A stretch of DNA of 64,000 nucleotides from an uncultured Lachnospiraceae bacterium (GTDB lineage: Bacteria > Bacillota > Clostridia > Lachnospirales > Lachnospiraceae): contig CAKXYI010000003.1 of the NCBI GenBank assembly GCA_934899185.1, positions 95,361-159,360 of the forward strand, read 5' to 3'. The notes beneath the pieces were generated by a model. That model worked only from the letters and a program-made list of their open reading frames with translations. It was not told where the DNA came from and did no database searches. Numbering within the stretch: position 1 is the first letter of the stretch; every line of letters begins with the position of its first letter. Made by a program: the position numbers and the translations under genes. Positions 52,378-62,324 of this stretch are shown here, piece after piece.

Positions 52378-53301
52378 TTATTGTTGGATACTGACATGTT
52401 GTATGACCGTTGTATCCTCATCAATTGGTAAAAGCATGGCTCCGGATTGCTGTAATGCCTCAATCATTGCCGGTAAAGCCTGCACCGTTGTTGTCTTTGC
52501 TGTTGCATCATGTAATAAAACAACCGACGTTTTATATTTTACCACATCCGACATAACATTTTCAACTAATTCATCCGCAGTAAATGCCTGTGATGTTGCA
52601 TCACCACTGGAAACATTCCAGTCGAAATAAGTAATCCCCTGATCATTCAGATAAGAAATAAATTCCGACATATCGGTATTGCTGACTTTATTGCTGCTGC
52701 CACCCGGGAATCTGTAATATCTGCACTCCACTCCGGTCGTGTCATAGATCAGATTCTGGATGCGCTCAAAGTCATTTTGAAAAGCCTCTTTGGATGCATA
52801 GATATCACTATATTTGTGTGAATAAGAATGCATGGCGATCGTATGTCCCTCGTCCACGATGCGCTTATAGGCTGCCTTTGAGGCTTCGTCCTCCTTGCCT
52901 GTTACAAAAAAGGTCGCCTTAACATTATAATCATCCAGAACATCCAAGATGGCATTCGTATTGTCACTCGGTCCATCATCAAAGGTCAGATAGACTTTAT
53001 GCAGGTCTTCTGCCGTTGCCAGATTTTCTTTGTCTGATGTATTCTGGGTCAGTTTTATATCTGTCGTATCTGATGCGCTCTGGTTGGTCTTGGCTGATAC
53101 TGCCGTGGACGAATCGTAGTCCCCGGTCAGGATGTTAATCTGCTTTTGCAGGGATACAACCTTGGCACAAAGAATACAGGTGATCACGATTGAAAGGATC
53201 ATCCAGACAGAGATCACGGTAATGATCCCTGTTTTGATATATTGCACACGCTTTCTGCGATTCCTTTGCTCTTTCAGGACTTTATGCTCCTGTTCGTTCA
53301 T
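52378..53301 (-). CDS. Membrane-anchored polysaccharide deacetylase
   Basis: The 307-residue protein is a NodB-type deacetylase with an N-terminal membrane helix (about residues 24-47). The metal-binding Asp pair lies in VYLTFDDGPSDNTNAILD (about 104-121) and the two His in IAMHSYSHKYSD (about 154-165); YYRFPGGSSNKVS and FDWNVSSGDAT match the remaining motifs. It probably deacetylates peptidoglycan N-acetylglucosamine or another surface glycan. Its ATG is one base after the chemoreceptor stop, indicating coupling. Confidence 0.93.
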   Translation of the reverse strand: MNEQEHKVLKEQRNRRKRVQYIKTGIITVISVWMILSIVITCILCAKVVSLQKQINILTGDYDSSTAVSAKTNQSASDTTDIKLTQNTSDKENLATAEDLHKVYLTFDDGPSDNTNAILDVLDDYNVKATFFVTGKEDEASKAAYKRIVDEGHTIAMHSYSHKYSDIYASKEAFQNDFERIQNLIYDTTGVECRYYRFPGGSSNKVSNTDMSEFISYLNDQGITYFDWNVSSGDATSQAFTADELVENVMSDVVKYKTSVVLLHDATAKTTTVQALPAMIEALQQSGAMLLPIDEDTTVIQHVSIQQ

Positions 53302-53302
53302 A

Positions 53303-55381
53303 TTAGTTTTCTCCGTCTTCTATTTTCCCCAGTTTGAACTTACCGACAACATCGGTCAAATCTCTTGCAATGACATCCTCTTTCTCTGCCATTTCAGAAA
53401 CATTGTCCACATGATCTGCCACAACTACAACCTTTTCTGTCATATTACCGCTAACCTCTGTGGTATCCTGCGTCGCTTCTGCAATGCTCTGTACTGCTGC
53501 AGTGACTTCCTGCATAATCTGCTTGATGTTATCTGACATATTGGAAATATTTTCTGCCGTACGCTCGATGGATGCCGCATCTTCACCGTATTGCTTTGCT
53601 ACCTCTACAAAATTGCTGTAATCCGGTGTGACATCATTTACCACAAACCCCAGCATATTCTGTGCATCCTTGGTCAGGGAATCAAAGGCATTCTGTACCT
53701 GTGAGATCGTATTCTGGATCTGTCCGACAGCCTCTGCCGTGTTGGTTGCCAAAGATCCAATTTCGGATGCAACAACGGCAAATCCCTTACCTGCCTCTCC
53801 GGCGCGGGCTGCTTCAATAGATGCATTTAAGGATAAAAGATTGATCTGGTCTGCAATTTCAGAAATGACATTTGCCATTTCCTCAATACTGCTGACAACC
53901 TTGGCATTCTCAATACTCTCAGCCAGACGTTCTTCAAATTGCTTTGCCAATGTGCTTGCTGACTCAAAGGACTTGCGGCTGGTCTCACCAACTTCTTTAG
54001 CACGTCCACGGATCTCCTGTGCCATCGACGTACTGTTCTGCGTCTCTTCGGTCAAAAGATTGACATTGGAAAGCACTTCCTCGGTAGAAGCATTGACTTC
54101 TTCAGTTGCAGCACTGGTCGTCATCATTGCATTGTTGACTTCTTCTATATTCTTCTTGATTTCCGCAAAGTTCTCAGATAATTCGGTCGCTGCACCACGC
54201 AATTTCGTGCTTGCCTCATCAATATTTGTTGCATGTTCTGCGATATTGCCGATCACTTCTTTGTTGCTATCATACATGGCATTTAAAGAGCCGCCCATGA
54301 CACCCAGTTCATCCTGGGTCTTTACCTGTAGCGGATCCACAGTAAAGTCACCTTCTGCCAAAGATCCTGTAAAAGCCTTGACACGGTTCAATCCTTTAGA
54401 AATAGAATTAACATTAAAAATGATAATCAGGGCTACCACGATCAGAGCAATGATACAAATACCAAACAGTTTTGCCAAAAGATGCACGATTGGCTGGGTC
54501 AGTTCAGAGTTCGGCATGGTGATGATCATGATCCACCCTGTAGCATTCACACGGGAATAATACATGTTAATCTGTCCGTCACTGCCTTCATAACTTGTCT
54601 CACCACTATCACCGGCTAAGATCTTTTCTGCTGCCTTTGCCAGTGCCGGCGCATCCTTATCATCTGTGATAACGATACCATTCTGGATCTTGTCATCCGC
54701 TACTCCACCGATATAGACACCCTCTGCAGTAAGGAGCATACCCCTGCCCGCATTGCCTACTTTTATACTGTCAACCAGTGTCGTGATCGCATCCAACTGG
54801 ATATCCACGGTCACACAGCCGATAAACTGATCATTTACCAAGATCGGCATAGCACAGGTCGACATAATACTGTCAGAAGTTTCATCATAGTAAGGATCGG
54901 TAAATACCGGTTCTGTCGCTGCCTTGGCAAGTTCATAATATTCCTGTGCGAAATAATTGTATTCCGCATTGCTGTAATCATAAGTAGTCACCAACCGGTC
55001 ACCATCCTTATATACATAGGGTCCCATGTACTCGACATCTGCCTGATAAGCATACGGCTCGAACCAGAGTCCGCTACCGGATACCATATCATTATCCTGG
55101 ATCAACTCGCCCAGCATCTTCTCATAAGTATCTATGGATGTCGTCTGGTAAGTGGTCGCTACCACACGGGAAATCGACTGCGCCATAGAAGAAACAGTGT
55201 GCAGATCTTCACCCATGACACCACTCTGCGCGGATAATTCTGCCTGCATTCTGCTGTCGATCTGGCCATTGATGATATCACGGCTGGATATCGCACTGAC
55301 TGCAGTCAGAAGAAACATTGCCAGAATAACGACCGGCAAAATAACAACTAACATTTTTGTCCCGATCTTTTTAAACTTCAT
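53303..55381 (-). CDS. Methyl-accepting chemotaxis protein (double-Cache type)
   Basis: The 692-residue receptor has a first membrane helix (about residues 10-30), an extracellular sensing region of dCache type (about 40-280, containing [20 protein letters not shown]), a second helix (about 300-325), a HAMP domain (about 326-385) and a long cytoplasmic coiled coil with the signalling tip [20 protein letters not shown] followed by [19 protein letters not shown]. dCache domains often bind amino acids, but the ligand is not readable. It has no CheR-docking pentapeptide at the end. No flagellar or che operon lies in the window. It is the first gene of a unit with the deacetylase and bactofilin genes. 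Confidence 0.95.
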   Translation of the reverse strand: MKFKKIGTKMLVVILPVVILAMFLLTAVSAISSRDIINGQIDSRMQAELSAQSGVMGEDLHTVSSMAQSISRVVATTYQTTSIDTYEKMLGELIQDNDMVSGSGLWFEPYAYQADVEYMGPYVYKDGDRLVTTYDYSNAEYNYFAQEYYELAKAATEPVFTDPYYDETSDSIMSTCAMPILVNDQFIGCVTVDIQLDAITTLVDSIKVGNAGRGMLLTAEGVYIGGVADDKIQNGIVITDDKDAPALAKAAEKILAGDSGETSYEGSDGQINMYYSRVNATGWIMIITMPNSELTQPIVHLLAKLFGICIIALIVVALIIIFNVNSISKGLNRVKAFTGSLAEGDFTVDPLQVKTQDELGVMGGSLNAMYDSNKEVIGNIAEHATNIDEASTKLRGAATELSENFAEIKKNIEEVNNAMMTTSAATEEVNASTEEVLSNVNLLTEETQNSTSMAQEIRGRAKEVGETSRKSFESASTLAKQFEERLAESIENAKVVSSIEEMANVISEIADQINLLSLNASIEAARAGEAGKGFAVVASEIGSLATNTAEAVGQIQNTISQVQNAFDSLTKDAQNMLGFVVNDVTPDYSNFVEVAKQYGEDAASIERTAENISNMSDNIKQIMQEVTAAVQSIAEATQDTTEVSGNMTEKVVVVADHVDNVSEMAEKEDVIARDLTDVVGKFKLGKIEDGEN

Positions 55382-55419
55382 AGAAACTTCCTCCGTAAAA
55401 TGTACGATTTTTCATGTTT

Positions 55420-55446
55420 ATTTTATCATAATTTTTCAGGATGTAT
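55420..55446 (-). promoter_or_regulatory. Candidate promoter of the chemoreceptor gene
   Basis: On the minus strand an extended -10 TGATAAAAT (TAAAAT at 55425-55420) lies 16 bases from a TATACA, about 40 bases before the ATG, which has CGGAGGAAG in front. A sigma-D type promoter with a matching -35 was not seen. Confidence 0.4.
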
Positions 55447-55498
55447 ATACTGATTCTGCATAATTTCTACATTTTTCGTCTATTTTCGACAATTAAAA

Positions 55499-55538
55499 AA
55501 ATATCGGTCGCATCTCATTTGAGAACTGACCGATATTT
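55499..55538 (-). terminator. Intrinsic terminator of the transporter/AAA operon
   Basis: AAATATCGGTC and GACCGATATTT pair, with an inner TCTCA/TGAGA hairpin, and seven Ts follow on the minus strand. It lies nine bases beyond the stop of the AEC transporter gene. Confidence 0.85.
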
Positions 55539-55546
55539 TTGATCTT

Positions 55547-56476
55547 TTATAGAAAAAGTACCACGATCGGAATGGTAATGATGGAGAAAAGCGTTGTCAT
55601 CAAAACGCCCTTGCTGCATATGTCCTCCTCCTCTGTCTTTCCGCCATACTCCCGGACGATCATGGCAATGATACTGCCCGATGGCATGGCAAGCATGAGG
55701 ATAAAGATAGCAAAGAGCATGGTATCCCTCTTGAGCGGGCGCAGCAGAATGGCAGAAAGAATTGGGATGACCAGAAGTTTGATAGCACTAAAAATGTAAA
55801 GTTTTGCATGCCCGAAGATTTCTTTCCAAGGCATCTGTGCAATGGATATGCCAATAATGATCATGGAAAAAGGGATCACGGCATTGCCGACATAATCAAA
55901 GAAGGACACGGCTCCCTGCGGGATGCTTGGATGAAATACAAAAATCAGTATGGCAAAAACGGCAGAAACTGTCCCCGGATTGATCATCTCTTTGACTGCA
56001 TTTTTCCGTTCCTCTTTGGGCAGACTTTTCTGGGCAAAAGCGATCCCCAGCGTATAGATCAAAATATTGTAGATCAGTATATAAAAGGTGATGTAGATCA
56101 CACAGCCGTTTCCAAAGATGGAACGCAGCACCGGAATGCCCATAAATCCGACATTGGAAAAGATCAGCATCAACTGGTAACGGTTCTCCATCTTTCCCAC
56201 CTGCAAGACTTTAACAATTGGGAAAGAAAGTCCGATCAAAAGCACAAAATAAAGGAAGATATAGAAAAGATTTTCCAGCAAGAGGTCTTTTTGCACAACG
56301 ACCGTCTTATCCAGAACGCCATTGATCAGGAGTGCAGGATTTAGGATGTTGACCAGTAATTTTGACAGGCGGTCGGACGTATCCTGTGTCACCCAGTGTA
56401 CCTTATATGCATAAAATCCGATAAAGATCATGGCAAACAATGCCAGCATCTGTTGTAATACTACAAAAAAATCCAT
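55547..56476 (-). CDS. AEC-family transporter (auxin efflux carrier/malate permease type)
   Basis: The 309-residue membrane protein has about ten hydrophobic helices in the two five-helix halves typical of the AEC family; SNVGFMGIPVLRSIFGNG (about 118-135) contains the N-x-G/P-G-I-P motif, and MLAMPSGSIIAMIVREYGG near its C-terminus matches the second half. Bacterial members move malate, malonate or other organic anions; the substrate is unclear. The start at 56476 follows AGTAGGAAAAAAG and is nine bases after the stop of the alanine symporter gene. Confidence 0.88.
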   Translation of the reverse strand: MDFFVVLQQMLALFAMIFIGFYAYKVHWVTQDTSDRLSKLLVNILNPALLINGVLDKTVVVQKDLLLENLFYIFLYFVLLIGLSFPIVKVLQVGKMENRYQLMLIFSNVGFMGIPVLRSIFGNGCVIYITFYILIYNILIYTLGIAFAQKSLPKEERKNAVKEMINPGTVSAVFAILIFVFHPSIPQGAVSFFDYVGNAVIPFSMIIIGISIAQMPWKEIFGHAKLYIFSAIKLLVIPILSAILLRPLKRDTMLFAIFILMLAMPSGSIIAMIVREYGGKTEEEDICSKGVLMTTLFSIITIPIVVLFL

Positions 56477-56484
56477 CTTTTTTC

Positions 56485-57924
56485 CTACTTTTCTTTCGCC
56501 CATGCCCCGCTGTCATCAGAAATGCCAAATTTTGCTGGGGCAAATACCGGACGCTTTTTCTCTTTTTTCTGTACTTCATAATCCTTTAAAATGGCAGAAG
56601 CCTGTTTGGATAACAACAAAATAGCAATGATATTTGCCCATGCCATCAGTCCATAGCCGATATCTCCCAGTGCCCACATGGCATCTGCGCTGACCAGACA
56701 GCCCATAAAGGATGCCAGTACAAAGATCATGCGGCATAAGGTAATGGCATGTTCGTTGCCTCCGGTCAGATAGCGGATATTTGCCTCTGCCTGATAGCAA
56801 TAGCCGGTCATAGAGGTAAAGACAAACAAAACGATAATGACCGCCAAAAGTTTACCGCTCCAGGAACCATAAGAGGACATCAGGGCGTGCTGAGTCCACT
56901 TGATCCCAGCCTCTAGGCCTCCGGTCTGGTCTAAGAGCAGGTTTCCCGCGCCGTCCGTCACATCAAAAGTACCGGTCAAAAGAATGATCAGCGCCGTAGA
57001 AGTACCGACCAGAAGGGTATCTACATAAATGGAGAATGCCTGCATCAGCCCCTGCTTTGCCGGGTGGGAACACTCTGCCGCTGCAGATACGATGGCACCA
57101 CAGCCCATGCCCGCCTCATTGGAATAAATGCCGCGCTTTACGCCCCAGGCAATGGCAGATCCCAGAATACCGCCAAACAGAGGTTGCAAACCAAAGGCCG
57201 ACCGAAAGATCATAGAAAAGGTCGTCGGAACCCTTGTGATATTCATAGCAAGAATGACGATAGCAAGTCCCATATAAACGGCGCACATAAGGGGCGCCAA
57301 AAGTTCTGCGATCCTTGCAATGCGCTTGATACTGCCAAAGACAACAATTGCAAGCACAATACAGCATATGACACCAACAATGACTTTATCAACCGAAAAA
57401 GCCTCCTCAAAGACTGTCACCAAAGAGTTAATCTGAACTCCAGGCATCAAAACGCCCGGTCCTAAGAATGCGACCACTGCAAAGAGGATGGCATAAGGCT
57501 TGCACTTTAAGCCACGTTCTATGTAATATGCCGGACCGCCGACAAACTCACCACCGGCATGGCGCACTTTATATGCCTGCGCCAACGTCGATTCCGTAAA
57601 TGCAGATGCCGCACCGATAATGGCAATGATCCACATCCAGAAGATTGCGCCCGGACCACCATAAAAAATTGCCGATGCAACACCGGCAATATTTCCCATC
57701 CCAACCCTTGCTCCAACAGCGGTTGCAAATGCCTGGAAAGGCGTGATGCCATTTCCGTCTTCCTCGCTGTTTTTGAGGACACGGACCATCTCTTTTAAAA
57801 GGCGCAGTTGTGGAAAACGCATGCGCAAAGATAAGAAGAGCCCCACTCCTAGGCACAGTGCCACCAAAAGCATACTCCAGATGGCATCATCCATCTGGGT
57901 AACGATTGCAGAAAATCTATCCAT
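56485..57924 (-). CDS. Sodium:alanine/glycine symporter (AGCS family)
   Basis: The 479-residue protein imports alanine or glycine with Na+. About ten helices are visible, with the family motifs ALCLGVGLFLSLRMRFPQLR at the start, GARVGMGNIAGVASAIFYGG (about 71-90) and KRGIYSNEAGMGCGAIVSAA (about 260-279). Length fits. It could use the Na+ gradient made by Rnf and the decarboxylase. It lies between the AAA ATPase gene and the AEC transporter gene in one operon. Confidence 0.95.
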   Translation of the reverse strand: MDRFSAIVTQMDDAIWSMLLVALCLGVGLFLSLRMRFPQLRLLKEMVRVLKNSEEDGNGITPFQAFATAVGARVGMGNIAGVASAIFYGGPGAIFWMWIIAIIGAASAFTESTLAQAYKVRHAGGEFVGGPAYYIERGLKCKPYAILFAVVAFLGPGVLMPGVQINSLVTVFEEAFSVDKVIVGVICCIVLAIVVFGSIKRIARIAELLAPLMCAVYMGLAIVILAMNITRVPTTFSMIFRSAFGLQPLFGGILGSAIAWGVKRGIYSNEAGMGCGAIVSAAAECSHPAKQGLMQAFSIYVDTLLVGTSTALIILLTGTFDVTDGAGNLLLDQTGGLEAGIKWTQHALMSSYGSWSGKLLAVIIVLFVFTSMTGYCYQAEANIRYLTGGNEHAITLCRMIFVLASFMGCLVSADAMWALGDIGYGLMAWANIIAILLLSKQASAILKDYEVQKKEKKRPVFAPAKFGISDDSGAWAKEK

Positions 57925-57936
57925 CTTTTCTTATTC

Positions 57937-59421
57937 CTAACCTAATAATTTTTCGATCATAAGCGGGTCAAAGACGACCTGCTCCTTCTGATCCACCTCG
58001 ATCTGATACAGGGCATTTGCGGCGATATGTTCTGCCGCCTGTTCCAGATCACGAATACCTGAGGTATTGGCGTAAAGTTCGATCACCTTATCCAGTGCTT
58101 CCTCAGACAAGACACATTCTTCACTGCGCATGCCGATACGCTTTAATACTTTCGGTAATGCAAAACGTGAGAAAATAATCTTCTTTTCTTCGTCGGTGTA
58201 GTCCGGGATCTCGATCACGGCAAAGCGCGACATCAGAGGTGCACTGATCTGATCCTTGTCGTTTGCCGTTGCGATCGGATAGACGCCATTGGTTGGGATC
58301 ATACATTCCATGTAATTGTCAGTAAAGCCCAAATTATCTAAAAGGGTCAAAAGCACATCGGCCGGATTGCCGTTACCCTTACCGGATGCCGCCTTATCCA
58401 ACTCATTGATGATAAAGACCAGATTAGATTCTCCCGCCATGGAAAAGGCATCCATGATGATACCCGGTTTTGCGTTGGCATAAATGCGGGAACTTCCGGT
58501 CAACTGCTCCGGATCATTGATGGAAGACATATCCAGTGTCGTCCAAGGCATGCGAAGGATCCTTGCCACAGCATAGGCAATCTGGGATTTTCCCGTACCT
58601 GCCGGTCCGATCAGAAGCAACCCATAGGCAGGCAGTGTATGGGTACGATTGATTTGGATGATCGTCTCGATAATTCTTTGCTTTACGCGCCCCATCCCAT
58701 ACAATTCTTCATCCAAAATACGTCTGGCTTCTACCGGATCGATGGCTTCAAAATATTGGTTCTTCCATTGAATATTCATCATAATGGATAAAGCACGCTG
58801 CGCGTGTCTGCGCTCCTCGGGTGAGACTTCATGGGATTTGGCTACTGCCAGATTGCGTCTTGCCCAAAGCCGGATATGATCCGGCAGGGTCTTACCTGCA
58901 CAGGTCATAAAATCCGTGATGCTCTGGATGCTGGTCAGTTTCATATCATCCCCGGACTCATCCACCTCCTCATCCTCGGTCAGATCCACCGGTGCCTGAC
59001 TTGCAAAAAGCCTCTCCATCATAAACTGTAAAAAACCATCCTCCGCAGATAACTTGGTACCTCCGCCAAAAGCCATCTCGCGGATGCGGTAGACCGCATA
59101 GCCCTCGTTCGTATTGATTCCGGATAATTGCACCTGAATGTGGTTTTCTCCCAGCCATTTTAAAAGGCTTACAAAACGAGCATCCACACGCAGAATATCT
59201 GCATTGATCGACATTCCATCTACATCAAAGTCAAAGGCGGTCTGCGTATTCTGGTTCAGAAACGTACCATTGGAATGATGCTTCCACTCCTGTCTACTAT
59301 GATCAAGAATCAAGATCGGATGCTTTTCATCCGCGTATGGTTCATTGGATGAAAAGACAGTATAGGTACATTGGCTCTTTTTGTCTTCCTTTGGTTTATC
59401 TGCAAAATCAAACACCGGCAT
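57937..59421 (-). CDS. AAA+ ATPase related to Lon, without protease domain
   Basis: The 494-residue protein has an unfamiliar N-terminal region of about 215 residues and a C-terminal AAA+ module. VEARRILDEELYGMGRVKQRI before Walker A GPAGTGKSQIAYAVA (about 271-285) resembles the Lon ATPase entry, as do IATANDKDQISAPLMSRFAV (sensor 1 and arginine finger) and EIPDYTDEEKKII. Walker B reads VFIINELDKA, with Asn in place of the usual Asp. It ends after the lid domain; there is no Lon substrate-binding domain and no Ser-Lys protease domain. Its job is unknown; remodelling of a specific protein is a guess. It starts an operon with two transporter genes. Confidence 0.8.
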   Translation of the reverse strand: MPVFDFADKPKEDKKSQCTYTVFSSNEPYADEKHPILILDHSRQEWKHHSNGTFLNQNTQTAFDFDVDGMSINADILRVDARFVSLLKWLGENHIQVQLSGINTNEGYAVYRIREMAFGGGTKLSAEDGFLQFMMERLFASQAPVDLTEDEEVDESGDDMKLTSIQSITDFMTCAGKTLPDHIRLWARRNLAVAKSHEVSPEERRHAQRALSIMMNIQWKNQYFEAIDPVEARRILDEELYGMGRVKQRIIETIIQINRTHTLPAYGLLLIGPAGTGKSQIAYAVARILRMPWTTLDMSSINDPEQLTGSSRIYANAKPGIIMDAFSMAGESNLVFIINELDKAASGKGNGNPADVLLTLLDNLGFTDNYMECMIPTNGVYPIATANDKDQISAPLMSRFAVIEIPDYTDEEKKIIFSRFALPKVLKRIGMRSEECVLSEEALDKVIELYANTSGIRDLEQAAEHIAANALYQIEVDQKEQVVFDPLMIEKLLG

Positions 59422-59465
59422 GTGTTTTTCCTCCTTGCTTATCTTATGTCTGCAATAATTATTTT

Positions 59466-59471
59466 ATTATA
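59466..59471 (-). promoter_or_regulatory. Extended -10 promoter of the AAA ATPase operon
   Basis: TATAAT preceded by TGC on the minus strand, 45 bases before the ATG (which has AAGGAGG). There is no clear -35; the element lies just past the stop of the ABC permease gene, and no terminator separates the two units. Confidence 0.5.
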
Positions 59472-59487
59472 GCACAAAATAGAAGGA

Positions 59488-60687
59488 TCATGCTCGCTTT
59501 GTTCCATATCTGCCAAAAATTTTGTAAGTGCAAGGTAATAAGACAAAAGTAACGATACTATATATAACCATGACTAACGGCACCTGTGAAAACACATGGT
59601 TTCCGATCTGATAGATCAAAGGTATCTTAACATTTGCCTCCATATTGACCAGAATGGTCGGTATCAGGCGAAAGACCTCTGTATAGCCGGAAAGTGCGCG
59701 TCCGATAAAAGGTAATAAACAATAAAGAAAGAATGGAATACAGACCGCAAGGCTTATGGTATGCATTTTGGCTGCCACTAACATGGCAAGTGCCGCCGCC
59801 AGCATACTTGCAATGTAACCGCAGACCACGGTCAGCAGATAATATTGTCCATAGGTCATCATATAGATACTATAGGCTTGCGATAATTGATAGGGTGTCT
59901 GCATGCCACTGGTTCCCATAATGGCAAAACACAGGACACTAAGCAATGCCATCCCCAGCCAATAGACGATTGTTGTAGTAAACATCCCTGCTGCTATCTT
60001 GGTTTTTGCCGCTTTTGTTCGTCCATACTTGCTGGCATAAAACACAGCATCTGCTTTGATCATAAAATCGTCGGCAAATATCCCTGCGCAGATAAAACCC
60101 AGAATGATGGCAAGGATAATGGCATAGGTCTCCGCATACATGATCATGGTGTCCCACGAACCATATGCCTCATATTGCACCGGCAGACTGATCTGTCTAT
60201 ATTTCTTTTCCAGATAGGCTATCTGCAAATCCGTCTTACCATAAGTGCCTGCCATTTTTTGCATATTTTCCTGATAAGTCATGTAAAAATTCTTGATATC
60301 CTGATTCGACAACTGGTTTAAAATGCTTTCATCATAGTCAGCATCCGGGGTCAAGACCGATACCATAAAATTTCTAATATCGTCGGTCGGCTGCATACTC
60401 GTCCCATAAGTTGCATCCTGCTCCTCAATACTTTGCGTCATTGCCTCCTGATACTGTGCAATAACTTTTTCCAGTTTTTCTTCGGTCAAACTACCTTTCC
60501 ATGAACTTTTATTGTCTGTCAGTTTTCTAGTCGCCATAATACCGGTGTCAACATTTCCCTTCTCATCTACATAGCGATTGCTGGTAACGGCAAATCCACT
60601 AAAGATAATGGCTAAGACAAACGCCAGTCCGATAGCAACTACATTGATCTTTTTTGAGAAAATACGTTTCAATTCTAATTTAAGCAT
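59488..60687 (-). CDS. ABC-2 type transporter permease
   Basis: The 399-residue membrane protein has one N-terminal helix (about 17-34), a large extracytoplasmic loop (about 40-180) rich in Asp, Gln and Tyr, and five or more C-terminal helices. This layout is typical of ABC-2 exporter permeases. The ATG overlaps the ATPase gene by eight bases, with GAGGAGG seven bases upstream. The substrate is not predictable; such modules often export peptides or provide resistance to antimicrobial peptides. Confidence 0.85.
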   Translation of the reverse strand: MLKLELKRIFSKKINVVAIGLAFVLAIIFSGFAVTSNRYVDEKGNVDTGIMATRKLTDNKSSWKGSLTEEKLEKVIAQYQEAMTQSIEEQDATYGTSMQPTDDIRNFMVSVLTPDADYDESILNQLSNQDIKNFYMTYQENMQKMAGTYGKTDLQIAYLEKKYRQISLPVQYEAYGSWDTMIMYAETYAIILAIILGFICAGIFADDFMIKADAVFYASKYGRTKAAKTKIAAGMFTTTIVYWLGMALLSVLCFAIMGTSGMQTPYQLSQAYSIYMMTYGQYYLLTVVCGYIASMLAAALAMLVAAKMHTISLAVCIPFFLYCLLPFIGRALSGYTEVFRLIPTILVNMEANVKIPLIYQIGNHVFSQVPLVMVIYSIVTFVLLPCTYKIFGRYGTKRA

Positions 60688-61564
60688 CTGCTACCTCCTC
60701 TGATCTTTCTCCAAAATATAAAAGAAAGGCATCCTCTAAGTTTTTTTCGACCAAAATCGCATCATTCATTGGTTTATCCTTCGCAATGATCCGAAGTTGT
60801 GCCCCCGTCTCTGTTGTCTTGATATTGCTGACCAGATGCATCTTCCGGTAGGCATCTACCATATTTCTCGCCACCTTGCACAGCCATACGTTTTCCTCCA
60901 TAGATGCTAAGAGTTTCTCTGCTGTTCCCGTGTAAAATAATCTGCCGTCTTTCATCAGCATGATGTCATTGGCAATGTACTCAATATCCGAGACAATATG
61001 GGTGGATAAAAGCACCAGACGATCTTCTGCCAGTTCACTGATCAAACTACGAAAACGAATCCTTTCGTTTGGATCCAGCCCCGCCGTTGGCTCATCCAGA
61101 ACTAAAACCATGGGATCATTTAATATAGCCTGAGCAATGCCTACGCGCCGTACCATACCACCAGACAAGGTCTTCATTTTTCTTCTGCCGTATTGCTCCA
61201 TCCCTACCTGTTTTAACAGGCATTTCGTCCTTTTTTTTGCAGCAGATTCTTTCAAACCTTTGATTGACGCAATATACATCATATAATCATAGACACTCAG
61301 ATCCGGATAATAGCCAAATTCCTGTGGCAGATACCCTAAAATCTCACGATAAGCGGTGCCCATTTTCCAGATGTCCTGTCCATTGAACAATATCTGTCCA
61401 TTGGATGGCTGTATTATCGTACACAGCATCCGCATGAGGGTCGTCTTTCCAGCCCCATTCACTCCCAAGAGTCCGTAGACTCCTTTTTCCATTCGGAAAT
61501 TTATGCCATCCACGGCGCAAAAATCTCCATACTGTTTTGTAACGTTTTTAAATTCTAACTTCAT
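60680..61564 (-). CDS. ABC transporter ATP-binding protein
   Basis: The 294-residue ATPase has Walker A LLGVNGAGKTTLMRML (about residues 29-44), Q-loop YLPQEFGYYPDL, signature LSGGMVRRVGIAQAIL (about 132-147), Walker B MVLVLDEPTAGLDP (about 151-164) and the H-loop STHIVSD. It belongs to the ABC-2 exporter group (drug/lantibiotic/multidrug type). The C-terminal 75 residues after the nucleotide-binding domain are typical of such exporters. It overlaps the membrane-protein gene by 17 bases and the permease gene by eight, with AGAGG ahead of the ATG. Confidence 0.94.
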   Translation of the reverse strand: MKLEFKNVTKQYGDFCAVDGINFRMEKGVYGLLGVNGAGKTTLMRMLCTIIQPSNGQILFNGQDIWKMGTAYREILGYLPQEFGYYPDLSVYDYMMYIASIKGLKESAAKKRTKCLLKQVGMEQYGRRKMKTLSGGMVRRVGIAQAILNDPMVLVLDEPTAGLDPNERIRFRSLISELAEDRLVLLSTHIVSDIEYIANDIMLMKDGRLFYTGTAEKLLASMEENVWLCKVARNMVDAYRKMHLVSNIKTTETGAQLRIIAKDKPMNDAILVEKNLEDAFLLYFGERSEEVADA

Positions 61565-62324
61565 CTGCACACCTCTCAAACATTTTCTCATAAAACTGCA
61601 ATGACCTTTTCACACAAAAAGCACAATACGCAAATGTCAAAAGAATCATCATCCCCCATACCGGCATTGCGATCTTTTTATACAGGAAATCATTGGAAAC
61701 GATCATCATCCACACACCGATCCATACCAGGCAAAGAAGCATTGCCAGATATTCGGACTTTTCCCATTTGCTATACAAAGTCCGAAAGCAGATACAGGAG
61801 GAAACATTGACCGGAAGTATAAAATTCACAACGATGTCCTGTATTGCAAAACCAGTCGTCATATAGGTGGCTATCAAAAAGATCATAATGATGGCAAAAT
61901 CTACAACGCCAAATAATAACATCCGCGCCGCACAGATCTGACGCAAGGTGTAGTAAGATGCTTCTTCTATCTCCACGGCTCCATTTCTCTGGTTTTTCCA
62001 GATTTCCGGAACGATTAGAACGACAAAGACGCTTGCAAAAATCCCTAAAATCCGCATCATATCTTTCAGGTCAAGTACATAATTGCTTAACCAATACCAA
62101 ACATACAAAAGGATTCCCCCCTGTAAAATCCACCATCTTTTTCGGATAAATTTAGATTGCTCAAACAAAAACTCAAAATACGATGCTCTTACCCTTGTTT
62201 CCTCTGCTATGGCTTGTGCTAATATCATCTGGCACTTTTGGATTGTTCGTGCCTCGGCTTCGACTCGCATATCTTTTTGTTGGATTTTTTTATATTGCTC
62301 TATCTGCTTTTCAAATTGTTTCAT
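61548..62324 (-). CDS. Membrane protein of unknown function, candidate anti-sigma factor
   Basis: The 258-residue protein is not one I recognise. It has a cytoplasmic, charged N-terminal segment (about 1-60) with coiled-coil character (EKQIEQYKKIQQKD...), then about six hydrophobic segments from residue 62 on, including WWILQGGILLYVWYWLSNYV and a final CAFCVKR stretch. The position directly after a sigma factor, with ATGA overlap, and the layout of a cytoplasmic start plus membrane helices fit an anti-sigma factor, but no known anti-sigma motif is seen. It could also be a third part of the ABC exporter. GGAGG lies seven bases before the ATG at 62324. Confidence 0.6.
   Translation of the reverse strand: MKQFEKQIEQYKKIQQKDMRVEAEARTIQKCQMILAQAIAEETRVRASYFEFLFEQSKFIRKRWWILQGGILLYVWYWLSNYVLDLKDMMRILGIFASVFVVLIVPEIWKNQRNGAVEIEEASYYTLRQICAARMLLFGVVDFAIIMIFLIATYMTTGFAIQDIVVNFILPVNVSSCICFRTLYSKWEKSEYLAMLLCLVWIGVWMMIVSNDFLYKKIAMPVWGMMILLTFAYCAFCVKRSLQFYEKMFERCADEVRI

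Noticed and set aside
55499..55538. CCGATAT in the terminator as a possible sigma-D (flagellar) -10 for the chemoreceptor
   Set aside because: No TAAA-like -35 stands at the right distance, and the sequence is fully explained by the terminator stem.
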